Shown: positions 51,791-61,346 of the stretch, piece after piece
Layout of the letters: each line of letters starts with the position of its first letter
Numbering within the stretch: position 1 is the first letter of the stretch
Source of the DNA: Lysobacterales bacterium
Lineage (GTDB): Bacteria; Pseudomonadota; Gammaproteobacteria; Xanthomonadales; SZUA-36
DNA length: 64,000 nucleotides
Reading direction: 5' to 3'
Assembly (NCBI GenBank): GCA_021648125.1
Contig: JAKITK010000003.1
Location: 47,656 to 111,655 of the forward strand
The notes under the pieces: generated by a model
The model's input: the letters and a program-made list of their open reading frames with translations, nothing else
Database searches by the model: none
What the model was told of the DNA's origin: nothing
Program-made: the position numbers and the translations under genes

Positions 51791-52684
51791 ATGTATGCCA
51801 ACAAACCTAGCAAACGGTTTTTTCTCGGAATTCCACTACAACTTTTGTGTCTGCTCAGCATTTTGTTTTCTAGCGCGAGTGTTGCCCAGTCAGAAAACTC
51901 GTTAATATTAGAAGCAGAGGAGGTAATGCCCGACTATTTCCGCATCGAGTTAATCCTTTATAAAGTACTCGATAGCAATGGCAATGGAACACTTAGCCAC
52001 GCGATTTCAGATTACACAAACCCCATCCTAATAGATGAACTCCTCGCTGAAGTAGAAATCGATACACAAGACCAGAGTAATATTAGCATTGAAGAATTAG
52101 AAAACCCGCAATCGGAAGTAATGGCTAATGCCTGGAAACGACTTCGCGGCAGCCGTAACTTCCGCCCGCTAATGTACACCCAGTGGAATGAACTTCGCGC
52201 CGATACCGTTGCCCGTCATGCACCCGGTGGTGTTGAGGGTAGCGCTGTGCGCATACATGGAGGAACTATCCTCGCTGAAGCTCTCGGGGAAAAGCCTGAA
52301 ATAATGCCAAGCGATATACTCCCGACTAACAACCTTAGCGAACTCATCAAAAACGAGCCCTCTTATAAGCTTGATGGAAAAGCCTCCTTTGGTCAGGGAC
52401 GTTTTTTGCACATAAACCTCGATTTTGAGTATCGCAACTGGGTTGCTGATAATTTCAATACCGCGGTAGAACAACCCTTGTCCAGGCAACTAGAAACAGC
52501 TGAAGAAACCACACTACAAGCCCCAATTTATAAAGTCTATAGCCTCAAAAAAACCCGTCAAATTGTGCCATTAAAACCGGAGTTATTTGATAACGAACAA
52601 TTTGGCGTGCTGGTTTACCTCGAAGAAATCAGCCCGATGGATGCGGCAAACGCTACCGATAACAGCACTATTGATGAGCACTAA
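51791..52684 (+). CDS. csiV: CsiV-family envelope protein
   Basis: 297 residues with a signal peptide (LGIPLQLLCLLSILFSSASVAQ). The mature protein follows the CsiV plan: FRIELILYKVLDSN near 42, RNFRPLMYTQWNE near 125 and a C-terminal beta-rich region with QIVPLKPELFDNEQFGVLVYLEEI. CsiV of Shewanella-like bacteria is associated with peptidoglycan and the LpoA-like outer-membrane step; evidence for this one is family only. It starts four bases after mfd, the same order as in Pseudomonas. The thioesterase gene begins four bases after the stop. Confidence 0.75.
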   Translation: MYANKPSKRFFLGIPLQLLCLLSILFSSASVAQSENSLILEAEEVMPDYFRIELILYKVLDSNGNGTLSHAISDYTNPILIDELLAEVEIDTQDQSNISIEELENPQSEVMANAWKRLRGSRNFRPLMYTQWNELRADTVARHAPGGVEGSAVRIHGGTILAEALGEKPEIMPSDILPTNNLSELIKNEPSYKLDGKASFGQGRFLHINLDFEYRNWVADNFNTAVEQPLSRQLETAEETTLQAPIYKVYSLKKTRQIVPLKPELFDNEQFGVLVYLEEISPMDAANATDNSTIDEH

Positions 52685-52688
52685 AACA

Positions 52689-53108
52689 ATGAGCATCTGG
52701 AAACAACAATTCACCCTCGAACAACTAAATAAAATGAGCCCCAACACCCTGCTTGCAAACCTCGATATTCAGTTCGTAGCGTTTACTGATAATAGCCTGA
52801 GTGCGAGCATGCCAGTCGACCACCGCACCCACCAACCCATGGGTATCCTCCATGGTGGTGCTACAGTGGCGTTAGCAGAAACAGTCGGTAGCAGTGCCGC
52901 CAACTTGTGTGTCGATGACAAACATTACTGTGTTGGCCTTGAAATCAACACCAACCACATAAGATCCATGCGTACTGGACGGGTAATCGCAACAGCCACC
53001 CCCTTCCACCTGGGGCGCAGTACTCAGGTATGGGAAATCCGCACTGAAGATGAAGCCGGCAAGCTGGTAGCGATTACCCGTTTAACAATGGCGGTATTAT
53101 CAGCCTAG
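52689..53108 (+). CDS. Hotdog-fold thioesterase (PaaI/YdiI type)
   Basis: 139-residue single-hotdog acyl-CoA thioesterase. The motif HQPMGILHGGATVALAET near residue 45 is the family's active site (the glutamate at its end acts as general base), followed by VGLEINTNHIRSMRTGRV. I start at ATG 52689; the frame is open farther upstream but would overlap csiV by 98 bases. YdiI-like enzymes act on 1,4-dihydroxy-2-naphthoyl-CoA; other aromatic or acyl-CoA substrates are possible. It appears to end the DUF349-nhaC-mfd-csiV transcript. Confidence 0.9.
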   Translation: MSIWKQQFTLEQLNKMSPNTLLANLDIQFVAFTDNSLSASMPVDHRTHQPMGILHGGATVALAETVGSSAANLCVDDKHYCVGLEINTNHIRSMRTGRVIATATPFHLGRSTQVWEIRTEDEAGKLVAITRLTMAVLSA

Positions 53109-53227
53109 AGAAGCTCTAGCTTTATAGCTCGGCCCGAGGCAATAAATCAAATTTATACTGGTGTCAACCTAGATAAAGCTATACCCTATAAGCAACCCCG
53201 TAGAGGGAATGATTGAGGGAATACAGA

Positions 53228-53629
53228 ATGAATTTGGAAAAAGTCTTTTTTGCATTTTTTATTGTTTTAGCACTGACCTTAAATTTCGGGTTTTTTACCG
53301 GCGAAATTGATAACCCTGCACACCATCATTCAATTGAACTGATCGCTGCAATTATCATTAATCTGATTGCAACCATACTCAAGTTCGGCGATCGTTCGCA
53401 TATGGGTGCGGTGCTGCTGGCGACCAGTCTGGTTGCGAATGTACAGTTAATCATTGCCGCCACTGTTTGGGCTGTTGTGGTCTTCGCTAATAATCAGATT
53501 ATGACCGGCGATACCATGTCCATTATTGTTTCCCTGTCCGGGGGGGCGTTGTTAGCTAACATTGTATCAGTAACTCTATTGGTTGCGGAAACGATTATTA
53601 GCCCGCGAGAATCTTCAAGGACAAAATAA
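53228..53629 (+). CDS. DUF6394 family small membrane protein
   Basis: 133 residues with three or four membrane helices (about 5-22, 35-55, 65-95, 105-125) and a short His-rich turn (PAHHHSIE near 30). The function is unknown. It precedes the potassium-channel gene by three bases, and this pairing suggests a channel accessory, but that is inference. The start is ATG 53228 with GAGGGAA upstream; the earlier frame start at 53213 is less likely. Confidence 0.75.
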   Translation: MNLEKVFFAFFIVLALTLNFGFFTGEIDNPAHHHSIELIAAIIINLIATILKFGDRSHMGAVLLATSLVANVQLIIAATVWAVVVFANNQIMTGDTMSIIVSLSGGALLANIVSVTLLVAETIISPRESSRTK

Positions 53630-53632
53630 GCA

Positions 53633-55339
53633 ATGAATGACATCTTATGGTTAACCATGCGCAGAATGCGCTTGCCGTTAATCTTATTGTTGCTGGTATT
53701 CGGGTTTTCCATGTTTGGAATGATGCTGATTCCGGGTCTGGACAATGAAGGTAATGTTTATTATCTTAATTTTCTTGAAGCAGCTTATTTTGTGGCTTTT
53801 ATGTCAACCACTATTGGCTTTGGGGAAATTCCATACGCCTTCACTAACGCTCAGAGATTATTTGTTTTCAGCATTATTTATCTTAATGTTGCTACCTGGT
53901 TATACTCCGTAGGTGCCATTCTTGGCCTGTTTCTTGATGCGCGCTTTCGCGCAGAATTGGCGCGAGCACGCTTTAGCCGCAGGGTAAGTTGGATCGGAGA
54001 GCCTTTTTATATTATTTGCGGAATTGGTGATACCGGTGAGCAGATTCTGCATGGGCTGAACCAACGGGGCTTACATGCAAGCATTATTGAACTGCGCGAG
54101 GAGCGCATTCACAACCTTGAATTAAATTCAGTCATGAGCAAATTTCCGATGTTATCTGCAGATGCCGGTGACAAAGATTCATTGCTGCAGGCAGGTCTGA
54201 AAAACCATAATTGCCTGGGTGTAATTACCACAACTAACGATGATCATACGAATCTAAAAATTGCAATAACCTCAAAATTACTACGCCCCAAGCTTACCGT
54301 GCTGGCGCGTTGCGAGTCCGAAGTAATAGCTGCCAATATGGTATCCTTCAATACCGATTATGTTATCGACCCTTATGTTATCTTTGCCGAACGCCTTGGC
54401 CTCGCCACCCGTTCCTCGGTTAAATATCTAGTACAGGACTGGTTGATTGCAGTACCCGGGGCAAAACTCAGAAAAGAGATGCCGCTGCCCAATGGCCGCT
54501 GGATAATCTGTGGTTTGGGTCGTTTTGGCAGCAAAGTAGCTCAGCAAATGCAGCAAGCCGGTATTGGCATTACGGTTATTGATGTCCGCGAACACCTGCT
54601 TAAAGACTACCCTTCCGCCGTCCACGGCAGAGGTACACAGGCGGAGACACTTAAATCTGCAGGAATAGCTGATGCTGTTGGCATAATAGCCGGCACCGGT
54701 GATGATGTAGATAACCTCTCGATAATTATGACAGCCAGGGCTATCAACCCGGATTTGTTTTTCATTGCCCGTCAGGAAAAAAGTGATAACAGCGCACTTT
54801 TTGAAAAAGCCAAAATAAAATTAATTGCCCGCAGAAGTCATATCGTTGCCCGCCGGATTCTGGCGCTGGTAACGACCCCTTTACTACGGCCGTTTCTGGA
54901 ATTTATGCTCCACCAGAAAGACAGTTGGGCAGAACGATTGGCGCATCAATTAGAACCAGTATTAAAGGGTTATGCGCCGAATTTATGGTTGCTTGATATC
55001 AACGGAATTAATTCTGCTGGCGTTCAAGTATGCAGTAAATTCGATATAAAAGTAAAAATTGCCAACCTCAGCCACAATAGTCGAGTCCATAATGAACAAA
55101 ACTTATCCAGCATCTGCCTGGTGCTTGAGCGCGGCGGTCAGCGTATTTTTCTGCCCGAAGACGAGCATGAAATAAAAGAAGGTGATCGCCTGCTATTTGC
55201 CGGACGCAGCCGCGCCCGCCGAGAAATGTTCTGGACCCTTTCAGACCCCAACCGCTTGTTAAGCCATGCTGCTGGAGTAGACCTGCCCCGAGGCGCAGTT
55301 TGGCGCTGGTGGTATAAAAAACGCCAGCAAAAACCTTAA
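53633..55339 (+). CDS. Potassium channel with two RCK (TrkA-N) domains
   Basis: Two membrane helices (about 10-30 and 75-100) around a pore loop with selectivity filter TIGFGE near residues 59-64, a variant of TVGYG. Two cytosolic TrkA-N/RCK domains follow (GIGDTGEQILHGL near 125 and GLGRFGSKVAQQM near 292), with an RCK-C-like end (about 480-545, DEHEIKEGDRLLFAGRS). Gating by NAD(H), Ca2+ or another ligand is family-typical, not seen. 568 residues; one polypeptide carries both RCK domains. Start ATG 53633. Encoded just after the DUF6394 gene. Confidence 0.88.
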   Translation: MNDILWLTMRRMRLPLILLLLVFGFSMFGMMLIPGLDNEGNVYYLNFLEAAYFVAFMSTTIGFGEIPYAFTNAQRLFVFSIIYLNVATWLYSVGAILGLFLDARFRAELARARFSRRVSWIGEPFYIICGIGDTGEQILHGLNQRGLHASIIELREERIHNLELNSVMSKFPMLSADAGDKDSLLQAGLKNHNCLGVITTTNDDHTNLKIAITSKLLRPKLTVLARCESEVIAANMVSFNTDYVIDPYVIFAERLGLATRSSVKYLVQDWLIAVPGAKLRKEMPLPNGRWIICGLGRFGSKVAQQMQQAGIGITVIDVREHLLKDYPSAVHGRGTQAETLKSAGIADAVGIIAGTGDDVDNLSIIMTARAINPDLFFIARQEKSDNSALFEKAKIKLIARRSHIVARRILALVTTPLLRPFLEFMLHQKDSWAERLAHQLEPVLKGYAPNLWLLDINGINSAGVQVCSKFDIKVKIANLSHNSRVHNEQNLSSICLVLERGGQRIFLPEDEHEIKEGDRLLFAGRSRARREMFWTLSDPNRLLSHAAGVDLPRGAVWRWWYKKRQQKP

Positions 55340-55396
55340 TCACCAGCGGGGATGTGGAGTGCTGTTAGCCGCAGGCGTAACGCACCGTAAGTTTGG

Positions 55397-56923
55397 TTAC
55401 ACTTCTGGGCGCATATAGGGGAAGAGTAGGACATCCCGGATTGAGGCTGAATTGGTAAATAACATCACCAGGCGATCAATACCAATACCCTCCCCTGCGG
55501 TTGGTGGCATGCCGTATTCAAGCGCGCGAATATAGTCGGCGTCAAAATGCATGGCTTCATCATCACCGGCGTCTTTTTCAGCTACCTGTGCATGAAAGCG
55601 TTCGGCCTGATCTTCTGGGTCATTTAACTCTGAAAAGCCATTGGCTAATTCGCGCCCGGCGATAAACAATTCAAAGCGGTCGGCGACTTCCGGGTCATCA
55701 TCATTGCGACGGGATAAGGGTGATACTTCGGTTGGATAGGCGGTAATAAAAGTCGGATCCTGTAAATGTTCTTCGGCAACCGCTTCAAACAGTTCCATTA
55801 GCAATCTTCCTCGCCCCCAGGCAGGGTTAATGGCTACTTTATTGTCTTTGCATGCGCTTTCTAAAACTTCGCGATTACGCAGATCAGCCGTCACCAAGGA
55901 GGGTGAGTAGTGCCGCACTGCCTCTTCAACCGTCATTCGGGTGAAGGGTTTACCAAAATCAATAAGCTGGCCCTGATAATCGACTTGCTCACTGCCATAT
56001 ACCTCAGCTGCCATGCCGCGGAACATTTCTTCGGTTAAGTCCATCAAATCCTCAACGGCCGCATAACCCCAATAGAATTCCAACATGGTAAATTCAGGGT
56101 TATGACGGGTAGAAACGCCCTCATTACGGAAGTTTCTGTTGATTTCATAAACTCGGTCAAAACCACCAACAACTAGGCGTTTAAGGTATAGCTCCGGTGC
56201 CACCCGCAGATACATTTGTAAATCCAGCGCATTATGGTGGGTAACAAAGGGTTTGGCAGTCGCACCACCCGGTATCGGGTGCATCATTGGGGTTTCCACT
56301 TCAAGAAAATCCCGGCCCGGGGCCTCCATAAACTTACGAATATAGCTGATCATTTTTGAACGAATGACGAAAACATCTCGTACTTCAGGGTTCATCACCA
56401 GGTCAACATAGCGCTGCCGGTAACGGGTTTCGGTATCGGTAAGTCCATGAAATTTTTCCGGTAAGGGGCGTAGTGATTTACTCAATAGACGAAATTGTTT
56501 TACCCGGATAGAAAGCTCACCCGTGCGGGTGCGAAACACTTCGCCGGTAGCAGCAATAATATCGCCAATATCCCAGCCTTTGAATTGTTGGTAAAGACCT
56601 TCTGGAAGATTATCCCGGCCAACGAACAGCTGGATATCGCCACTGCGATCACGCAGTTTTACAAAGCTGACTTTACCCATCACCCGTTTTGCCATCATCC
56701 GACCGGCAACAGCAAATGTATCCGTTATTTCAGCAAAGTCATCATCGCTAACTTCAGCATATTTTGCGTGCAATTGCTTGGCGGTGATGTTGGTGCGGAA
56801 ATCATTGGGATAGGCATTGCCATTTTCCCGCAGAAGGTTTAATTTTTCACGCCGTTCGGCTACCAGTCGGTTTTCATCTACATTTTTGCTGGCATTATCT
56901 TTAGTGTTTTCTTGCTGACTCAT
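55397..56923 (-). CDS. lysS: Lysyl-tRNA synthetase (class II)
   Basis: Charges tRNA-Lys. N-terminal OB anticodon-binding domain (about 65-160, [21 protein letters not shown]), then the class II core: motif 1 [21 protein letters not shown] near 215, motif 2 [27 protein letters not shown] near 270, motif 3 [24 protein letters not shown] near 480. 508 residues. It begins 11 bases after prfB; the prfB-lysS pair is conserved as in E. coli. Confidence 0.98.
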   Translation of the reverse strand: MSQQENTKDNASKNVDENRLVAERREKLNLLRENGNAYPNDFRTNITAKQLHAKYAEVSDDDFAEITDTFAVAGRMMAKRVMGKVSFVKLRDRSGDIQLFVGRDNLPEGLYQQFKGWDIGDIIAATGEVFRTRTGELSIRVKQFRLLSKSLRPLPEKFHGLTDTETRYRQRYVDLVMNPEVRDVFVIRSKMISYIRKFMEAPGRDFLEVETPMMHPIPGGATAKPFVTHHNALDLQMYLRVAPELYLKRLVVGGFDRVYEINRNFRNEGVSTRHNPEFTMLEFYWGYAAVEDLMDLTEEMFRGMAAEVYGSEQVDYQGQLIDFGKPFTRMTVEEAVRHYSPSLVTADLRNREVLESACKDNKVAINPAWGRGRLLMELFEAVAEEHLQDPTFITAYPTEVSPLSRRNDDDPEVADRFELFIAGRELANGFSELNDPEDQAERFHAQVAEKDAGDDEAMHFDADYIRALEYGMPPTAGEGIGIDRLVMLFTNSASIRDVLLFPYMRPEV

Positions 56924-56934
56924 AATTATTCCGT

Positions 56935-58030
56935 TCAGAGGCCCTGTTTCAACGAGGCTTCAATAAATGGATCCAAATTTCCATCCAGAACCGCTTGGGT
57001 ATTGCTGGTTTCATAGTTGGTGCGTAAATCTTTAATCCGCGACTGATCCAGCACATAGGAACGAATCTGGCTGCCCCAGCCAATATCCGACTTGGTGTCT
57101 TCAAGCGACTGCTGCTCAGCCATGCGTTTTTGCATTTCCAGTTCATAGAGTTTAGCGCGTAATTGTTTCATCGCGTGCTCTTTGTTTTTATGCTGAGAGC
57201 GGCCATTCTGACATTGCACCACGGTATTGGTAGGTACATGGGTAATGCGTACCGCAGATTCTGTAGTGTTAACATGCTGACCACCCGCGCCTGATGCACG
57301 ATAAACATCAATGCGCAGGTCGGAGGGGTTGATATCAACCTCAAAATCATCATCTACTTCCGGTGATACAAACACCGCCGAAAAGGATGTGTGGCGACGA
57401 TTACTAGAGTCAAAAGGTGATTTGCGTACCAACCGATGCACGCCGATTTCTGTACGACTCCAACCGAAGGCGTATTCTCCATCGACATAAATAGTGGCGC
57501 TTTTAATTCCAGCTACTTCACCCGGGGACACTTCCATTAACTCAACTTTCCAGCCATGCGACTCTGCCCAACGCAAATACATTCGCAATAACATTTCCGC
57601 CCAGTCCTGGGCCTCAGTACCACCGGAGCCTGCTTGAATATCGATAAAACAGGGGTTGGCGTCCATCTTGCCGGAAAACATTCGCTGGAACTCAAGTCCC
57701 TGCACTCTTTTTTCAAGGGCCGCGGTATCCTCGATTACTGAGGCCAGGGTTTCTTCATCATTTTCGTCGACGGCAAGTTGAAGAAACTCCTGATTATCGC
57801 TGACACCAATACTGACACTATCCAGGGTTTCTATGATTTTTTCCAGACTAGAGCGTTCTCGCCCCAGGGTTTGTGCTTTGTCTGGGTTTTCCCAAATAGA
57901 GGGGTCTTCAAGCTCGCGGCTTACTTCTTCTAGCCGGTGTTTTTTATCGCTATAGTCAAAGGTACCCCCGGAGTGCCTGATTGCGGCTCTCGAGATCAGC
58001 GAGTAATGTGCTTATTTGGTTTGTTTCCAA
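56935..58030 (-). CDS. prfB: Peptide chain release factor 2, programmed +1 frameshift
   Basis: Terminates translation at UGA and UAA. Reading needs a +1 slip: a 24-codon leader frame from TTG 58030 ends at CTT-TGA-C (TGA at 57958-57956), preceded by a Shine-Dalgarno-like GGGGGT; after the slip the frame continues [12 protein letters not shown] to the end, giving 364 residues. The stop-codon reading motif SPF is in RKSPFDSS and the catalytic GGQ is in [11 protein letters not shown]. The residue before SGAGGQ is Ala, as in most bacteria, not the Thr of E. coli K-12. The TTG start lacks a clear ribosome site. lysS follows. Confidence 0.94.
57950..57972 (-). promoter_or_regulatory. prfB autoregulatory frameshift site
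   Basis: On the minus strand: GGGGGTAC, CTT, TGA, C. The G-rich Shine-Dalgarno-like run, slippery CTT and in-frame TGA with a following C are the canonical RF2 feedback signal: when RF2 is scarce the ribosome slips and makes RF2. Confidence 0.93.
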
Positions 58031-58109
58031 GGGAATTACCGTTTTAATTAGTTAAATTCAGTCGCAGATTTTAACATTAAAACTCACAAAAATGGCGGCT
58101 TTGCCGGCA

Positions 58110-59837
58110 TTACAAAATATGTTCAATCATTAATTGCAAACTGGAGCGCCCACGAAACTCGTTTACATCCAAACGATAAACCACTTCAATCTGATCGCGG
58201 CCCTGAAGTGCGCGCTCATCCTGAAAAAAAGCGATGGCATCAATAACATCCCCAGTCTTTGACTCAAGCAGTAATTTTAAATGCACAGCAGCTACCATGC
58301 GCTTGTTTATTACTGTGAACTGGTCATTAAATGTCGGTTCCGGAAAGCCCTGACCCCAGGGGCCGCCGTAGCGTATAGCCTGCGCGGCTTCCAAATTAAA
58401 ATACTCAGCGGGGCAATGACCATCGGTTTCAATCACTGTATTGAATACCTCTGGGTTAACCAGTGTTTTGATGGAAGCATTGAGTTGTTTTTCAAAATTG
58501 GCTAGGTTTTTCTTTGCTAGCGTTAAGCCTGCCGCCATCGCATGCCCGCCAAAACTGGAAATCAAACCGGGCTGCTGGGCATCAACATGCGCCAAAATGT
58601 CACGGATATGGATACCCTTGATGGAACGCGCTGAACCTTTTATAAACTCACTGCCCTCGCCTTCCGGAGCAAACGCCACCACCGGCTTATGCAATTTATC
58701 TTTGATTTTAGAGGCCACCAGACCAACCACACCCTGATGCCAGCCGGCATCGTACAAACAAACCCCGAACTTGTCTCCGCCTACCTGACCCAACTGCGGT
58801 ATTGTATCTTTAAGAATCAACAGGGCTTCTTGCTGCATTTCATCTTGCAACTTACGCCGCTGCCGATTTAACTGATCGAGTTCTTCGGCGATTTTTTTGG
58901 CGCTCATCAAGTCATCACAGAGCAGGCATTCAATCCCGCGACTCATATCTTCCAGCCTGCCGGCGGCATTTAAGCGTGGGCCAACTGTAAACCCAAGATC
59001 AGAAGCTACCGCGCGCCCATGATGGCGTTTACCAACATTTAACAGCGCCAATATCCCCGGTGCGGCTTTGCCTGAACGGATTCGTGCCAATCCATGTGCA
59101 ACTAAAATACGATTATTATGATCCAGTGGAACCACATCAGCGACCGTGCCTAAGGCTACTATATCCAGCAGACTACCCAGATTAGGCGGCGGTGATGACA
59201 GTCGATTTTCAGTCTTTAGCTGTGCCCGCAACGCCAACATTAAATAAAACACCACACCCACACCGGCAAGATGCTTGCTGGGAAAAACATCATCCGGCTG
59301 ATTCGGGTTTACCAGCGCATAAACCACTGGCAGCTCTGTCCCCGGTAGGTGATGGTCGGTAACAATAACATCCATACCTCTGGCTGCCGCCCGTGCTGCC
59401 CCTGAAATACTGCTAATGCCGTTATCGACAGTAAGAATAACCGCCGGTAGCGGTTCATCAATATCGTTTACCAGGCCCTCAGTAAGGCCATAACCGTAGC
59501 TGAATCGATTGGGGACTTTATATGCAACATTTTTAGCCCTCAGCATTCGCAATGCGCGCACTGCAACAGCCGTGCCGGTGGCACCATCGGCATCAAAATC
59601 ACCGACCACAAGAATGGCCTGATTTTGTGTAATTGCAGTGACTAGTCGGCTTACCGCTTTGGGGATTTCTGAAAGTTGCTCAGGCCGTGCTAGCGAGCGC
59701 ATAGACAGATCTAGTTCAGCGGCATCTGTGATCTCGCGATGCTGGTAAATAGTCTGTAATAAGGGGTGAAGGTCGGCGGGAAAAACCAGTTGATTGCGGG
59801 CTTTTCGTGGCTGAACGCGAATCTCAGCTTTATCCAT
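58110..59837 (-). CDS. recJ: Single-strand-specific 5'-3' exonuclease RecJ
   Basis: Degrades single-stranded DNA in recombination and mismatch repair. DHH-family motifs: VGDFDADGATGTAVAVRAL near 78, VDNGISSISG near 135, VTDHHLPGTELP near 158, LGTVADVVPLD near 232; DHHA1 C-terminal domain with SFGGHAMAAGLTL near 425, then an OB fold. 575 residues. ATG 59837 overlaps the stop of the rpfE-like gene by eight bases. A spacer of about 80 bases separates it from prfB. Confidence 0.97.
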   Translation of the reverse strand: MDKAEIRVQPRKARNQLVFPADLHPLLQTIYQHREITDAAELDLSMRSLARPEQLSEIPKAVSRLVTAITQNQAILVVGDFDADGATGTAVAVRALRMLRAKNVAYKVPNRFSYGYGLTEGLVNDIDEPLPAVILTVDNGISSISGAARAAARGMDVIVTDHHLPGTELPVVYALVNPNQPDDVFPSKHLAGVGVVFYLMLALRAQLKTENRLSSPPPNLGSLLDIVALGTVADVVPLDHNNRILVAHGLARIRSGKAAPGILALLNVGKRHHGRAVASDLGFTVGPRLNAAGRLEDMSRGIECLLCDDLMSAKKIAEELDQLNRQRRKLQDEMQQEALLILKDTIPQLGQVGGDKFGVCLYDAGWHQGVVGLVASKIKDKLHKPVVAFAPEGEGSEFIKGSARSIKGIHIRDILAHVDAQQPGLISSFGGHAMAAGLTLAKKNLANFEKQLNASIKTLVNPEVFNTVIETDGHCPAEYFNLEAAQAIRYGGPWGQGFPEPTFNDQFTVINKRMVAAVHLKLLLESKTGDVIDAIAFFQDERALQGRDQIEVVYRLDVNEFRGRSSLQLMIEHIL

Positions 59838-60807
59838 TTTTCACCAACATGGTCCATGCATTCGTTGACTTTCGCCAGGGCCAGCGAAGCCGCTGACGAA
59901 TATGCCAACAACCTGCATCTGCCACCACCAGTTGAGCGCTGGCACCTTGTGTTACGGCATTGCAAAGTGGTAAAAATACCTGCTGATCGAGCAACTGCAA
60001 CTGCTCAGCGGCGGTACCCGATTGCTCGGTAGACCAATGGATGAGGTGCTCGCCTTCAGCTGTAATTTTTATTGCTTGATGCCAAGGTGAATCGCTAGCC
60101 TGACATAATCCTTGCAGTAGACTACTGTTCCCCCAGCTGTGCAAATTCGTTGCTACCACCGGCAGAGCCGTAACTGCCCCGCCACCCCACAACCACAGCC
60201 CAGTTATCGCTGTATGACCCGAATTTTCACGCTGTTTATTGCAGGGTTCAGCAAACAAAAACATTTGCAGCTCGGTAAAACATTGTTGCCAGTATTTATC
60301 TGTGGCCGTTGTGGCTTTCGATATGTCCTTGCCCAATAAGGCTCGTGGTGAGGGGAATAGGCCCGCAGCCGCTTCAGAATTCGCATAGGAATGCCCCTCA
60401 GCAAGACGAATATACCAGCGTTGGTTATTGGGTAGAAAAAATTCCAAACCATCTTCAGAAAAGTGTTGGTTCAAAGTTTCCTGTAGTTGTTGACGATCAG
60501 CTGTTGGCAATTGGGGCGCACCGCAAGCTGCTAAAAATACTCGGCTCATACCCGCTTGCAGACTAACCGGGTCGGCGCGTAACCAATACTGACCTAATTC
60601 GGGTTTAAGCCCATCGGCAAGTGCAGTATAAAAGGCCGTAGCTTGAGCTGACTGAAAAACTCGGCAAAGCATTTCTTCCGGGCTACTCTCGGCTACAGGC
60701 ACTGGCCGGCTCCAGCTAAGTAACTGATTGAGTGAATCGCAAACAAACTCAGGCCCAGCTGATTCGAGCAAGGCCGAAAGCTCATCAATCTGTAAGGTAA
60801 CTTGCAA
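59830..60807 (-). CDS. RpfE-family protein (COG4255-like)
   Basis: 325-residue soluble protein. The motif GLWLWGGGAV near residue 200 is the hallmark of the RpfE family, which lies next to recJ, greA and carB in Xanthomonas and Pseudomonas relatives. The family is structurally related to the 2,3-bisphosphoglycerate-independent phosphoglycerate mutase fold, but catalytic activity is not demonstrated, and the Xanthomonas effect on virulence factors does not define a mechanism. The N-terminal 150 residues are helical and moderately acidic. Located between greA (27 bases) and recJ (eight-base overlap). Confidence 0.75.
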   Translation of the reverse strand: MQVTLQIDELSALLESAGPEFVCDSLNQLLSWSRPVPVAESSPEEMLCRVFQSAQATAFYTALADGLKPELGQYWLRADPVSLQAGMSRVFLAACGAPQLPTADRQQLQETLNQHFSEDGLEFFLPNNQRWYIRLAEGHSYANSEAAAGLFPSPRALLGKDISKATTATDKYWQQCFTELQMFLFAEPCNKQRENSGHTAITGLWLWGGGAVTALPVVATNLHSWGNSSLLQGLCQASDSPWHQAIKITAEGEHLIHWSTEQSGTAAEQLQLLDQQVFLPLCNAVTQGASAQLVVADAGCWHIRQRLRWPWRKSTNAWTMLVKNG

Positions 60808-60834
60808 AAGCTGTGCCTAAATCAGTAGCATAAA

Positions 60835-61308
60835 TTAGTAGCTGACTTCGACGACTTCCAACTCGCGCTTGCCGCCGGGCGTCTGAAACTCCACAATATC
60901 GCCCTCTTCCTTGCCAATTAAGGCACGGGCTAGCGGAGATGAAAGCGATATCAGGTTGGATTCTATATTTGATTCCAAATCACCGACTACCTGATAAACC
61001 GACTCTTCACCGGTTTCCTCATCTGCTACGGTCACTTTAGCCCCAAATACAATTTTTCCGGTATGTTTAATACCTGCAACATCGATAACCTGGGAAAGCG
61101 ACAAGCCTGATTCAAGTTCTTTGATCCGGCCCTCGGTAAAGCTCTGCTGCTCACGGGCAGCATGGTATTCGGCATTTTCTTTAAGATCGCCGTGCGCTCT
61201 AGCCTCGGCAATGGAGGCTATAATTTCAGGGCGTTTAACCTGTTTTAAATTCAATAACTCAGCACGCAAGCGTTCTGAACCTTCTTTGGTAATTGGCATT
61301 CTACTCAT
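60835..61308 (-). CDS. greA: Transcription elongation factor GreA
   Basis: Rescues backtracked RNA polymerase by stimulating transcript cleavage. N-terminal coiled-coil (residues about 12-75) with the acidic tip [15 protein letters not shown], and the C-terminal FKBP-like domain ([37 protein letters not shown]). 157 residues. The start may be ATG 61308 or the next Met (MPITKEG). It follows carB by 38 bases, as in E. coli relatives and Xanthomonas. Confidence 0.98.
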   Translation of the reverse strand: MSRMPITKEGSERLRAELLNLKQVKRPEIIASIAEARAHGDLKENAEYHAAREQQSFTEGRIKELESGLSLSQVIDVAGIKHTGKIVFGAKVTVADEETGEESVYQVVGDLESNIESNLISLSSPLARALIGKEEGDIVEFQTPGGKRELEVVEVSY

Positions 61309-61346
61309 AATATTTAACTGTCTCTGCTTATTTGTCTCTGCGTATT

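Noticed and set aside
53117..53181. Inverted pair TAGCTTTAT / ATAAAGCTA before the DUF6394 gene
   Set aside because: Only nine AT-rich bases separated by 47 bases; likely chance.
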